Of a stretch of 64,000 nucleotides of DNA, positions 23,154-36,068 are shown one piece after another. The notes below the pieces were generated by a model. It ran no database searches. It worked only from the letters and a program-made list of their open reading frames with translations, and was not told where the DNA came from. Source of the stretch: Oxytricha trifallax (Eukaryota; Ciliophora; Spirotrichea; Sporadotrichida; Oxytrichidae); the NCBI GenBank assembly GCA_000711775.1, contig ARYC01018380.1, positions 27,021-91,020 on the forward strand, read 5' to 3'. Made by a program: the position numbers and the translations under genes. Every line of letters begins with the position of its first letter. Within the stretch, counting starts at the first letter, position 1.

Positions 23154-23944
23154 ATGGAATCACTCAATGATCAAATGAAAAGAGTCGAGGCTCAAGAAAT
23201 GATCTCAAGATTCAGAAGTAAGGAAGATCTCTATCGATATTTAACTTTACATGGTAAGATAACTTGACGACTATTGACATCTTAAACAGTTGGATTATTC
23301 CTTCCGACGATGGAAGGTACCAAAATCTCATTTCTAAGAGCGATACTCTGTGATGAGAAGAAAGCCTTCAAAAACACTGAAATTAAGTTGATAGAAATAC
23401 CAAACTACCCTGAGATTTCAGTCACTAATCTTTATGAGGATGCCATGTAAGATGAGGAAGTGGTAGTTTTACCTTCCTACCAAGAAACAACTCTCTAATA
23501 AACTACCAGAGAGGAACTTTTTCTTTGGTGGTCTTGGTACAATAAAAGAGGAGTATCTCAGAGAAATAATTGAAGAAGCACATAAGAAACGATATTCTAT
23601 CTCTCCTGAAGACTAAAAAAAAGCAAGGCATTCTAATAAGCTCAGCTTGGCTAGAGGAACTTAAGAAGCATCCTTATCTTTCAAGTAAGCTTTGACATAT
23701 AACTTTGTAGGAAAAATCTGGCACTGGTATATATCTTATGAAAGAGCAGGCAAGGGTTCACAGAGAAAGAAAGTCGTAGACAACTTATGAGGTGAGCAAG
23801 AGGCTTTATAAAGATGTATAAAAACCAGATGAAATGAACATAGATGCAGGAGCTGGCACTAAGAGAAGAAATATGGCCCCAGCAAGCAATAAAGAGGAGA
23901 AGAAAGAGAACCCAAACCCCTTTATGGGTTAGTTTAATATGTGA
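23154..23944 (+). pseudogene. 22-kDa family gene of TBE A, multiply disrupted
   Basis: Starts MESLNDQMKRVEAQEMISRF, continues SKEDLYRYLTLH, an in-frame TGA, then VGLFLPTMEGTKISFLRAIL and IPNYPEISVTNLYEDAM. After a frame change it reads FYLPTKKQLS and NFFFGGLGTIKEEYLREIIE, then after another change ISSAWLEELKKHPYLSS. A GTAAG...TAG intron (about 26 nt) at the conserved place leads to SGTGIYLMKEQARVHRERKS and a Lys/Glu-rich tail ending FMGQFNM, with TGA at 23942-23944. It aligns over its length with the intact copy D. Function unknown. Confidence 0.75.
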
Positions 23945-23950
23945 ACTTAT

Positions 23951-25012
23951 TCATTCATTTAAATCTAAAACTTATTTATAAACATTCATTCTTCCCTCTC
24001 TCGCACAAACTGTTGTCTTATCTACGCTCACTCTCTTACAGCTGCTTTGAATTAAGTCTACTGAATCGATGGACAAGTCATGCATAAGATGATACAGCAG
24101 CAGCTTCTTGTAGTAAGTCTTAATTTAACTCCAGTAGAATTCAATTCCATTAAATTAAGGGCTATAAGGAACGTTGTATACAGGAGTTATGTTTAGCTCT
24201 TCAAAAGCTTTCTTAGACTCCTTAGTCTTATGAACTGAGAGGTTATCACAAACAGGATGATCTCTTGGTTACTATACTTCTCTCTGAGCCTATGTAGGAA
24301 CTCTATATAATACTCTCGCTTAATAGAGCGAGGGTGAATAACATAAATCTCTAGGCCTGAATCTTCACTTATACCAGCTAAAATTGCATGGGTGACTACC
24401 TTCACTTTTTAATCATAGACTTATATATTATCATACTTCTTAAACCAAGACTTATTAATAAAGGTGTTGAATGTAAACACTGCTTCATCAGCGTGTATGA
24501 ACTAGATGTTATTAGTAATAGCTCTCTGCATTGAATCATATATATAGTTTAAATTATTACTATAAAATGGCACTGTAAAATCAATCACTCTCTTCACTCT
24601 GTTGACAGTCTTGAAAGTAATACCATTTCTTCTATAAATGTTGGCTATAGTCTAAGGAGAGATGCGCATATCAGGAAACTTGCGATGAACATTACAGCTC
24701 GCTAGTCTAGAGGAAAGTGTGCCCAATACTTTAAAGTCTTAGAGTCACAGAGGTGGTCAATATGGTGCTGTGAGAACTTTTATTTTCTAGCAGGATGCTT
24801 TCAAGTACCAGAATTAAAATGCTAAACAGCTAACATGCAGTGATACTAACAGTAGAGGAACTCTTGTGTAAGAGCTTTGCTATAGATGCATAATTAAATA
24901 CTGGTTTGACTTAATCTATATTAATACTCGTACCATACCTAAGATGAAGCAGTAAATCTAAATATTTCTCATCATAAATAGAACCTAAATTTCGCTAATT
25001 TCTATTTCTCAT
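23951..25012 (-). pseudogene. 42-kDa DDE transposase of TBE A, two frameshifts
   Basis: Starts MRNRNQRNLGSIYDEKYLDL with an N-terminal helix-turn-helix region. A frame change near 24795 leads into KHPARKQKFSQHHIDHL and FPDMRISPQTIANIYRRNGI. First catalytic Asp is in FIHADEAVFTFN; AGISEDSGLEIYVIHP follows. A one-base loss at about 24245 falls directly before the second Asp motif (DNLSVHKTKESKKAF). The third residue, Glu, is in SPQFNGIEFYWSQIK. It ends in TGA at 23951. The fold is the Tc1/mariner-like DDE class of TBE transposases. Catalytic residues are all still present, so decay is recent. Confidence 0.9.
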
Positions 25013-25028
25013 TTTGCAAATAGACTAA

Positions 25029-25113
25029 TTTCTCTACTAACCCCAATAAGACCCCAACTATACCCTACAAATCAAAGCACTTATAAACCTCACTAAGGGG
25101 TTTTGGGGTTTTG
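25029..25113 (-). repeat. Right terminal inverted repeat of TBE A
   Basis: Mirror of 21001-21085, ending GGGGTTTTGGGGTTTTG, followed by the ATT duplicate at 25114-25116. Confidence 0.95.
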
Positions 25114-25171
25114 ATTATATTCTTTTTAATTTTAATAAATATATCCCTCTTTTTATTTTAATAATATATCT

Positions 25172-25719
25172 TCAATTATTTTCCAATATTAATTATTCAA
25201 AAACATAATTGTTGAAGTTTACGCTATAATCTGAAATTTTTGGACGCGTATATGTTATTTATGAAATCATATTAATTTCTAATTTTATCTGTCTATCACC
25301 AAATCTACCTACCTTATCCTCTAAACAGATCATTTAAGCTATCTCTTGAATCCTAATGTTGTAGTATGGGTCGATTATAGTTTGTGATTTCTTATGGTTC
25401 AATGATGACTAATTAATAAGACTACTTCTCCCAATATTATTTGATTTCACATAAGATTTATTAATGTTAAAGTAACATTCCATTTCTTAGTATATTTACT
25501 ATAATTCTTTACTAAGTCATCATTGCACTCATCACTTTCCTCTTTTAAAGTAATCTCTTTTTATCTTTGATTTCTATCTTAAGATAATAATTTATATCTT
25601 AGTTATTTTTCCTCATCTTCATGCTGCTCAGGACCAATTGGTACACAATCTGCCTGAATACTTCTCCCCTTAATCTTTGTGACATTCCTTAGTAGTATAT
25701 TAAAGATATTCATTGGCAT
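25172..25719 (-). CDS. Unknown hydrophilic protein, probable MDS beside TBE A
   Basis: From ATG at 25719: MPMNIFNILLRNVTKIKGRS, then ADCVPIGPEQHEDEEKQL and a long Lys/Glu/Asp-rich stretch (KEESDECNDDLVKNYSKY). After one frame change near 25475 the second frame reads NKSYVKSNNIGRSSLINQSS, HKKSQTIIDPYYNIRI, QMICLEDKVGRFGDRQ and runs to TGA at 25172. Gln is often TAA/TAG. The joint may be a frameshift, an unrecognised short intron or an MDS boundary. No domain is recognised. It lies 58 bp from the right end of TBE A, whose left end abuts a SANT-like fragment on the same strand. Confidence 0.42.
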
Positions 25720-26478
25720 TGTATATATTTTCCTGATAAACTAGGTTTCAATAAGTAGTTAGATAAACTATATTAAATGAGATAAGTAGACTCAACAATT
25801 CTAAAGAAAATAAATTATAATCATAAATATTAAAATTATAGTAAATAATGCAATGAAAATAAATCTTAGAAAGCTGATATAAAATTGATGTATTGATAAA
25901 AAAATAAGTCAAAACATTGATAAAAATATGAAATAATATTATAGGCATATATTTAAGAATAGAAAATTAATTAAATAATTAGCTATTAAAGTAGGCTAAA
26001 TTTGACAATCTTGGGTCCTCTAGATAGAAAACTTACAATATACTGGATTTCACTATTGATAGTACAATTATATCTCATTGAGGCAGCAAAATAACTTGAA
26101 TTTATTTGGATGATAATATAAATTGAATTTTAAGGCTTCCAATTAAATCTAAATATTTCTCTGCCTACATGGGACATAATTTTACCATCAATAGTGAAGT
26201 CTGACTAATAATTTTAAATTCCCTATCAAAAGAACCAATTATGTCGAATTTGGCTTACTTTAACTACAACTATTTTGAATTATAGCAATTTAAATTTAAT
26301 TTAATTATACAAATTCAAAGATATTTCTTCAAAATAACTCTGTAAAATTAAAAAACGTGATAAATTAAAATATAGGCAAACAAATAATAAATAATAATTA
26401 ATTAAACTCATAAGATTTAAAAATATTGCCTAAAATAGATGCTCACTTGGCATCTCTTGAAGCCTAATTGGTATCAAT
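25720..26478. other. AT-rich spacer
   Basis: No supported feature. Confidence 0.4.
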
Positions 26479-26991
26479 ATGAGGACTATTGGCAAATATT
26501 TTACTGCAACTCAGTAAATCATCTTTGCTCATAGCATCATACTCAATAGCAAATAAAAAGAAGGAATTTAATAGCAACTACAAACTTTAAACGTTATAGA
26601 TCAGTCTCTTATTGTTAAAGCACTCTTTAAGATGAGCGTTCAAACAGTAAGATTCAAAATCTCTCGATTTTATTCTGAAATTATTCTCTCATTATCCCAA
26701 GTTTAACTAATGTCAAACCAAACATATCATATCACTTACACATTAATCATCCCTGACCAACTCCTCACAGAAACAGAAAAACTTCATGAAGACAAAATCG
26801 ATCTAGTCCATTAGCTTTCTCAATTCATTCAACTAGGAAAATCTTTATTATCTTATTTCACACAATAAAAACAGCAAATTATAAATTTGACTGCTTGTTA
26901 CAAAGAGAAGCTGATAACATTGTGCCTACTACACCACACATTCACCAATTCCGGGTAAGGAATTAATCCCTATTTAGAAGCCCTCAAGTGA
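26479..26991 (+). CDS. Open frame of 170 codons, uncertain
   Basis: ATG at 26479 begins MRTIGKYFTATQQIIFAHSI and the frame stays open to TGA at 26989-26991, passing KALFKMSVQTVRFKISRFYS, TYHITYTLIIPDQLLTETEK and KEKLITLCLLHHTFTNSG. Beyond the TGA the same frame and then a shifted one look weakly coding to about 27890, crossing several TGAs. GC is a little above the flanks. With TGA as the only stop, frames this long occur by chance many times in a 64-kb AT-rich window, so this may not be a gene. Confidence 0.22.
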
Positions 26992-27899
26992 AAATTTCCC
27001 TATATAGTACCTTATTTTGAAGGAATCATTCGCAATTTAGTAATAAGAGATATTACTTAATGCCCTATAATATTTTAGAACATTCCAAAAGACTTCAACC
27101 CATACTAGGCAGTCAACTCAACTTAAACATTGGCTAATCCAAGACTAGTCAATAAAAACAACAAATTTTAAATATGATTTTGCTAAACTAAATGAAGGAC
27201 CAGAAAAGAATACACTAAAGGATGTCCTAGGTAGATGTTGACACTAAATTCTGTTTAATTCAAATAAATTTGTAACCTACTCTAATATATACCAACAGGC
27301 TCTTACGCATTAAACAGATTCTTCGATGATTACTACTAGGTGAGATATAACAATAAATTATTTTGAAGATCAACTGGAGCCAACTATTTTGAGGTCCTAA
27401 TATATTCTACAAGATGCTCCCTTATAAAGGGAAATCAAGACTGAGTAATCTTATTACAGTAAAATTAACAATTCATGAAGAATAGTTGCTTTTAAACTTA
27501 TATTGTCTCTTGTAACAAACTGAATCTAGGTATAAAAAAAAATCCATTAAGCACCATTGAAAAACATTTTTTGCGTCTTGAATGATGCGATTTTAGCACA
27601 ATTAACTCAGAATGAATGGAACTAAGCAGAGAAACAACAAAAAAAGTACATATTGGAAGTCTCTAGTCCAGTCTAGATTGTTATTAATCACATAATTAAT
27701 ATCAACTATTAAGAAAGTTTATAATCTAGGACATACTTGATTTGTAAAAGGACTTGATCCTCGACACTAATTACATTGTCTTAAGTCCTAGAGACCTAGA
27801 TATTAGTTAATTTTTATTATAATTAAAGAATGAATATAGTGCTAAAAAAGTAAATGAAATGTCAAACAACTAACCAACTAAAAGAATGAAAGAAATGAA

Positions 27900-30800
27900 T
27901 AAATAAAAATTATTACACTAAGAAATTTGAGATAAAAAAGTAGAGATAGTGAAAGAGGGTATAACGAGACTTATTGGCATTTAATATTAAGAAATAATAT
28001 CTTCCCTTTTCATCTTCCCAGAGCTAAATCAATATTAACTATAAAATCGGACATCAAAATTCAAAACTACTAAATTTAATACAAATATTAATTTGATATA
28101 AAAATTAGACGTACTATGGTGGTGTATTTAATAGCATAAGAAAAATTAAAAACGAAAAAAAGAATTAAAATATATATAGAAATTTAATGATTAAACTTGA
28201 ACATAGTGAATGTATGGATATAAAATAAATAAAATCAATGCTGATTAATAAAGCAATTGCTCAAGTATAAAAAAGGGTACCTTAATTAGGTAACACTATA
28301 TGATGGCTGAAAGACATTTTATTCTAGGTACTTTGAAAAATACCATTATAAAATATTTGTATTCTCAGAATTATATTAAATGCCTTTATCACTTAAAATC
28401 TTGATGGTATACATATATGAAAAACTATATTAGCTTATTTACATGCTAAATTCTTTGCTATCTGTACTCCTACTTCGATGAAATCTATATTATTTTAAAC
28501 TACAGCAATAAGTAAATTTATGAATACTTTATAACCATAACTTCGAACTCTAAGTCAATGAAGGAATAAGTTCAGGTGGATCAAAATTGATTGATAAACA
28601 TGCACAAGTTTGCAAGATTTTTCAATCCTAATGATCAATTTTGCTTTCTAATGATTATGAATAATTGAAATAATAATTTTGAATACAAAACCAGCCTTAT
28701 TTTATAAATTTTATCAGGCATTCATAGATTATTGTTTGTATTGTATTAATCATCCTGATTATTTGCTTAGAAATCAACTTCATTCTGTGATTGATCTCTG
28801 AAGCTCTTGTCTCTTAACGTTTAGATTATATTAATATTTATTGATAGCATTAACGTTTAAATGTACAGCCAAATTCAATATTTACAATTACCAACTGCAA
28901 GTGTAGCTTCTTTTTAAGTAATAAACATCGAGTGAAGTGGAGGATGAATAGATATGATATTCCTTATCTATTTGAAAACTCTATTAGTCGGCATTCTTTA
29001 ACCACTTGCTATCTTCAGTTTATAAAATTGTCATTTTAGATTATTCCTTCAGTTATTTTTTGCTTTCATTTGTGTTTGCATTACACAAGTGAAAACTCTA
29101 AATTAATTATAATTTTAAATTAATCATTTTAAGATTAAATTGTGCGATTTAAGCTGGTTGTATGCATATTTTTCATTTATAAATCTTTCATATTTTTTTA
29201 ATATATATTTTACTTTGTTATCCCTGAATTTATTTTATAATTAATATTTTAATTTAATCTTTATTCAATTGCAATAGTTAATCTTTTTTTAATATTCAAT
29301 TGCTCTTGTTTTATTATTACTTGGCTATTTTATTGAAACATTTATATATTTTAATACTTTTTTGTAGTCATTTCTTCCATTTAGGGCCACATTACTTCCT
29401 TTATTTGATTTTTCTTTAAAGTAATGCAATAATTATTCTTGTCAACATGGTTGTTTGTTGAAAACAGTTGCTGCTTAGGAGATTTCATTGTCTTAATTGA
29501 ATATAATATAATTAAGATAACTAAAACTCACATAAATTAAGTTATATAATGAAAATTAAATTTAATAATTTTATAAAATTTTTACAAATCGCGTAGATTT
29601 ACTTCATTTTATGATTGTAAGGTAGTTTATGTAGTTCTATTAAGAAACTGTAAATATGGAAGCATTGTATTTGTTAGTAAATATGAAAAATTACTCTTGT
29701 TTTCTTACATACTATGAAACTCATGAACTTATATTTCTGTTGAGAGCTGCTTAGTTTTATAGCGTTCCATAATTTAGACATATTAAAATTCTAATTTCTC
29801 TCATAAATTTTCATGTGTTTGACGTAGTTTCGGTATAATGAAGGAATAATTAAAATACAGATGGCAAATGTTACTCATCAACATGACAACCTTTAAGCCT
29901 TTATATTCCAGAATTTTGTCAATTAATAATGGCATAATTTTAAATATGAGTAATGAATTTAATACTATAAAATTGCAAAACAAAGCAAATAAAGATAGAA
30001 TAAAACGAATACCTAACAAAAAATTAGAATTTAATGGTTTACCTCTGATGCCAGTAAACAAGATTAAAAACTGAATATAATTGATAAACAAATTTGTAAT
30101 GAAATAAATCTTTAAATAGATGTTACCAGATTGCTCTATGTAGTTTTAATATAATTATTATTTGCTAATTTTAGTTTAATTATTCTAAATTTTAATTCTC
30201 AATAAATTAAACTAATTAATTATAAATAGTAATTTTAATTTGATTCTGTATTTACATCATCACATTCTTTAAGTTTGTAACTTCCATTTTCAGTATAAAA
30301 ATTTACATTTATATACTTTTATTTTATATATAAGAAGCATAAAAGCCATGATTTTTAAAAATGTAAGTTCAATACAGTGTCTTGATAAATCTATTTGGAA
30401 ATTTATTTAATGTTATCACCCAGACTAGAATAGTAAATTGCTGTTAATTGATACTTAATATATATAATATTCAGGTATCTTAAAATTCCTTGTAAACAAA
30501 CCTCTAAAGTTAAAAGTTCAATAATCATTGTACTTCAAAAAAAAGTTTAAACTATATTATCAGATTTCCTAATTAAAACATCACAATTTTACTATCAAAT
30601 TTGTCTGGAATTACTAGTTGGTGTATATATTTTCAGTATTTTATTGTTTTTTTTATTAAATAATAAAGCTAATTTTATTTTTTGGTTTTTGATTATGCTT
30701 TTTAAATAAAACTTTAATATAATAAATTTTTATCAAATGACATATCTGAGTTAATTAACAAAATAAATTTTGGCTAATACAACAACTATAACATTTATTA

Positions 30801-33657
30801 ATCTGTTTTAGTAATAAATATGAAAACATTTAAAATATTTCATTATACTTTAAGTTAGTAGAATGCAGTAACACTCAAAGATTCACACAAATATGACATG
30901 CTCAGACTATCAATCCTCGGAATTATGGAGATTATGATCATATAATTAAGAAGTAAAGTCAAGCTACCTCTTCAAATACCTAAGAGATCAAGCGTTTTAC
31001 TTAAAATTAAGTATAGATCTTCCTCATCAAAAATAGGGTTATTGCATTTGTCTTGCTTATAAAGAGGGATGAAAAATCTCAACAGTATTTAAACTAAGTA
31101 TATTTAATCAATAATTACTATATTTTCTTTTGCAAATTGGGAAAAGTAACAGATTTATGCCATAAAAAAGGTTTAAATAGTAAATCTGCTGGAAGGTATT
31201 TCTAGATATGTTTTGGTTTTGCAAGACAAAGTTAAAAAATAGGGAATTTTTCCGACAAAAAAAACCAGTATTGACTTCACAGATCTGTCCAAATGTAATA
31301 AGAAATCATAAGAAGGCAGATATTACCATAAGTTAAGAATAACATTAATAATAACAAATCAATATTTCAGTTAAAGCAATTGACTTCAACAATGCGAAAA
31401 AAATACATGATAAGATAATAATTCATAAAGATGACATAGATTAACTATTAAAACTCAAATTGAAATTTCCACTCTAAAATCAAATTGTAAAAGAAAAAGA
31501 ATGTCATCAAGCACATGAATGAATGAATGCCGAAAAATCATATTTCAAATTATCATTAATAACTCAAAGAACCAATAGGAATTAGATAGATTGACAGACC
31601 ATAACATTTATTTAAAAATATATTTTATAATTTATATTTTTGGTATGATACGATAAACCATATAAGCCCCCCCCCAAATTTCATATGTCCATCATTGAGA
31701 TCTTTCATGATTAGATTGGTTAAAAAATAAGTTCTAATTAAACAAATTTAACACAAAAAGATTCATTCAAATTTGGAGACACCAATCCATTAACATTAGA
31801 CCCAGATCTATAAAATTTATTCTTAATAAATATTACATTTAAAGGGGACACAATATTAATGGATCCTTTTATATGGTAGTACCTAACAGTAGTTTAAAGG
31901 CAATGATATTTCCCATTACTGATTTTACTTGTCTATACACAAAAATTCTAGCCTATAGGGATATAAGGAATATACGAAAAAAAATACAAAATATCTATAA
32001 AAAACAGAGATTACTGATCCATAAGACTATAAATCTCCATCAACTTACTTATATAATAGATAAAATTAAGAATTAGTTTTAGGCTTATAAACTTAAATTA
32101 TATATTATTATATTCAGAATAGCGACAAGAAAGAACATATACTTCAAAAATCTCACGATTATCGAATCTAACTCAGAGAAATTTATATAAATTGAATCAT
32201 TCAATGAATGATATAGATGTTTATGGATTAGTTTTGAAGACTAAATAACACTCAAAAATGATTAGTTCTTTAGATATTTTTAACATTTATAAATCCTGGA
32301 GTCCCTAGAGAATTCAATATATGAATCCTTATTGTTATTGTTGTTAATAATTATCATTCATCTGTCTTCTTCAAATAATTTTATTTTTTCTATTATTTTA
32401 TTAAAGTATAGTTAATAATGCGCTACTTCAATCAAACTTCTTTTTATACATTTAGTTTGATTCCTAGACAACCACATTTATACATTTAAATAAATAAATT
32501 GGGAAATTAACAGTTTAATGATAAATAATGGTTTTGAAATGATTAAATCAAACTTAATTAAACTGTAATTAAAGCTATTATTTGGGATTATAAATCTGAC
32601 CATAGGCTTATAATTATAAATTAAAGATTTTAAACAATCAGTGACTAGAAATAATAATATTAATTCAAACTCAATTTTGAAGTTAAAGATATTATTTAAA
32701 ATATTTATTTCTATAAAATAATTTAATATTTGCAATCTGAATAATTTAAAATAATTATTGGCAAATTGTCAATAAAGTGAAAAGTATGAAATTGACGGTG
32801 TGACTAATTGTTTTTCAAAGCTTATTTATAGTCATTTATAATATTTCAATAAAATATGGAAAGACTAATATTAAATAAGCTGTAGATAGACATCTAAATG
32901 TTAAATTCTAATTATTATTGTTTATTGCTTTAGTTTTACTATTTTAATTTTATAAATAGCTTCTTATTTTTCATGTATTTTTCAGGTTTAATAATCATTC
33001 TTAATTACTCACTTTAATTGATTTAATGTCTCCTATTTAAAAATAGTTGATATTCGCAGAGTGGAGTTTAATTTCTTCCCCTTTCCTAGAATAGATATAT
33101 TAACTGGCTTTTTCTATAATTAATATAATAACAGAAATCATTCATTTTATAAAATATTTTCGAAGAAAATCCTATTATGTATTATATGCTTTTCCTCTAA
33201 AGTTATAATCTTAAATAAATACATTCTATAGGTAATATTAGAATAAGATTTAGAAATGATAGCAACATTGTAATATATTGTTCAAAGTATAATATATAAT
33301 ATTATTAAAGTATAAGTTTCAACCATACTGTAAACCAATATTAAATGTATTATTTTTATAGTAATGTAACATGAAATATTAGAATTATTGATATAATACC
33401 AAACATTTCACTCATTATTTTGTTTTAGCAAAAATATAACACATCAAAATGAAATATCCGTTTTTACTGTAAACATCATTAATATGAATTTTAAAAAAAA
33501 TAATTTGTAACTTATGCAAGGCAATTAAATAATAATAACTTAAGATAGAATAAACATGAACATAAATGCAAGGTCTTTAATTTCTTAGTTAATCTGTTGT
33601 TCTTACTTAGTGTTCTTGGTTGCTTTTTCTTCCTTTTTCAAGTAATCCACTTTCCCT
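27900..33657. other. Long AT-rich region without genes
   Basis: About 5.7 kb at roughly 75-80% AT. No element ends, satellites or coding blocks are recognised; there is a C-run at about 31668. Best read as germline-limited filler. Confidence 0.45.
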
Positions 33658-33861
33658 TCATCCACTTTCCTACATAGTCTCAATTCTTTTGATTTTTCTA
33701 ACTGAGTTTCTTGTCTCCAAGGATGTCCTGCTATGTCTTCTACTGGACTCTAAGATTAGTCTTGACCTGACTACTCTTCCCCTTTCCTTGGCGTCCTGTT
33801 CTTTCTCTTATAGTCCCCTGGGTAGGAAATAATCTTCTACATCTACTCGATTATCTTCCAT
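33658..33861 (-). CDS. Possible first MDS, Arg/Glu-rich protein start
   Basis: A GC-elevated island. From ATG at 33861: MEDNRVDVEDYFLPRGLQEK, then ARG- and Ser-rich sequence (RVVRSRLILESSRRHSRTS; KIKRIETMQESG), ending in TGA at 33658 inside a near-direct repeat (CCACTTTCC twice, 16 bp apart), which could be a pointer-like junction. Strong charge and raised GC favour real coding. No domain recognised. Confidence 0.4.
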
Positions 33862-35805
33862 TGTGCTATATAAACCAATCCCAGTTCACTTATTATTGTT
33901 CCATTTCCATCATGAACCAGTAATGCATGTTTTTTAATAAATATAATGTTACTTTCTTTTATTTATGCTTATAAGTTAGTTTGACAACCCATAAATTCTT
34001 ATATCTCGCTTACAGTAGCATAATTGAAGTAAAGCTTCCTCCACATTGTTAGAATAAATTGAATTGGTAATTGTTTACTTTCAGTAAAGTTCAAGTTAGC
34101 AATGAAAGAATAGAAAGTAAATGCAAAAAGACGATTTACCTGATAATAATAACAATAATAGATATTTCTTAATGCTAAATTCATTAAATTAATACTCAAT
34201 TCAAGTGAGTTAACTTTTAGATTCTTTGGTTTAAACGAATAATAGAAGGAAATTAAAGTAAAAAATAAATTGGAAAAAATAAGCTAAGAAAAGATTTAAT
34301 GATATAATAAGATTTTAATGAAATATTTATTAAATTTTATATCCTGGGAAATATATTCATAGTAATCAGGATAAATTAGTATTCTTATCTTTCATATTAA
34401 TAATTGTCTCTTGTATTATTTATATTTGTTTCTAATTCTTACTTCACTTCATTTCTCAATTAATGATATTGTTTTATTTAAATTCAATCAAATTTAAATT
34501 TATGAACTAGTTTGAACATAAAATACAATATATTTCTAATCAATTATGATGTAGAATGAATGAATTTCAGTTTATCTATATTTTTTAAGGTGATAAAATA
34601 TAAGTAAATACTTAAATATATTTTAGTATCTCTAAGTTTTTCTATTTTATTCAGGCAATTTAGGGCATAACAAATAGAAAGTAAGGCCAAATTCAGATAT
34701 TATTAGTTCTAATATGTAAATAATTGTGAATGGACTTAATATAAAATAAATATTTTAATTAATAGTCATTATTCCTAAAATCATATGCTTGAAAAATATT
34801 TAATCCTTTAGTTTAGATCTTATCATATAGAATTTTTTTAAATGCGATTTCTTAAAATAAAAACTCTTATTAAATAAGTCGTTCTTCAGATTGTACACAA
34901 TATTAGAAATGAATATACAGATTATAAATATTTTTAAGTTGCTTGATAAAAATAATAAATATATATGTTACATAGATTCTTAATATAAATATAGAATGTA
35001 TTATAAATTAATCTTAGATGATAAATAAAATAAATATGTTTAATGCTTTTATTAAAAAGTTAAAATAAATATATGATATGAGAATAAATAATAATCATGA
35101 TTAAAATTTTATATAAATATATATGTTTGTTATTATTAACAATCACTTAATAGTTAATATTAAAATTATATAAACTAATGATGTAATGAGCATTTAAGGA
35201 AGAAAAAGGAAAATTAAAATATAGATAATAATCATAAATAAATTATAAAAAGTAGAAATTATGGGTTGATGATGGATAAATATATAAGTATGATAGTATA
35301 ATGGTTTTAACCGCATTATTTATAATATTTATTATTCAATTAAATAATCAAAAATTAATACATTAATAAAAAAAAAGGTAATTATAAAAATTAAAAATAA
35401 TATAATCTTTAAAAATTGGAAATTTAAAGAATAGGTTATAATGCTTTTATATAACAATAAAAAAAGAAATTGATATAGTGACATTAAATAAAAGAATAAA
35501 TAAAATGTAGAAAAAACCTCGCGCATAGATTCAAAGCTATTTCAAATAAGTGAAACCTCGTAAGATGAGCACTTGAGAAATAAAAACAGTAATAAATATA
35601 TGTTTATAAATAACAAAACTATATATAAGGTATCTTAGTCAGTGAATATTCTCAAAGCTAAATATTAACTGTGTGTTAAGACAGAGAAACGATTGTCATG
35701 CTCTCTAAAAACATATAAATTATATGTTAATAGAATGACACAATTAGCTTAAAAATCTAAATAATTAAAACAATACATCAATCTATAAATAGCATGATCA
35801 ATTAG
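33862..35805. other. AT-rich spacer
   Basis: No supported feature; about 80% AT. Confidence 0.4.
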
Positions 35806-35955
35806 ACTAAAATTTGACAAAGTAAAACTCTTTGATTTTTGAGGGATCCTAGAAGTCACGTTTAACATATTTAAATTGCAAATTCATATGAACACTTTCT
35901 CAACTACTAAACTGAAGCTTATTCTTGTCTTTATTAGTTTCTTAATTTTATTATA
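35806..35955 (-). repeat. Stray 169-bp satellite unit
   Basis: The reverse complement matches most of one satellite unit: GACAAGAATAAGCTTCAG, GTTCATATGAATTTGCAATT, and a GTGACTTCTAGGATCCCTC-like word. Confidence 0.8.
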
Positions 35956-35962
35956 TTTTAAT

Positions 35963-36066
35963 AAAAGCAATCTTTTTTCGAAACGCCATCGATTTCACAG
36001 AATAAATCCAAATATTATTTTTATAAAAAAGCAATCTTTTTAGGAAAATCTATTGATTTATAAAAA
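35963..36066 (+). repeat. Dispersed repeat, two tandem copies
   Basis: Two degenerate copies (about 35963 and 36025) of a 55-60 bp unit: AAAAGCAATCTTTTTTGG, GAAACGCTATCGATTT, then an AATATATCAAAATATT-like tail. Other copies are at 38871-38930, 38931-38990 and 42001-42060. Three of the four loci are close to a stray satellite unit or the MITE pair. Confidence 0.6.
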
Positions 36067-36068
36067 TA

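Larger units (their letters stand above)
21001..25113. mobile_element. TBE transposon A, complete, telomere-repeat ends
   Basis: 4,113 bp with perfect 85-bp terminal inverted repeats that begin CAAAACCCCAAAACCCC, the C4A4 telomere repeat of Oxytricha-type ciliates, and an ATT target duplication. Gene order: zinc-finger/kinase (minus), 22-kDa (plus), DDE transposase (minus); the last two converge with a 6-bp gap. Every gene has at least one frameshift, although the terminal repeats are identical to each other. TBEs are eliminated in bulk during macronuclear development, and their transposases have been implicated in that process (established for Oxytricha). This copy looks structurally recent but cannot encode intact proteins. 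Confidence 0.95.

Noticed and set aside
23265..23301. Possible 36-nt GTAAG...CAG intron in the 22-kDa gene of TBE A
   Set aside because: The interval is a multiple of three, contains one TGA, and other copies (B, C, D) have coding sequence of similar length here. A stop mutation is simpler.
26479..27890. Long multi-TGA frame as a large gene
   Set aside because: With TGA as the only stop, frames over 150 codons are expected by chance here; no domain or paralog supports it. Kept only as a low-confidence frame.
29801..30091. Overlapping open frames on both strands
   Set aside because: AT-rich, low-complexity translation, no GC rise and no paralog; consistent with chance.
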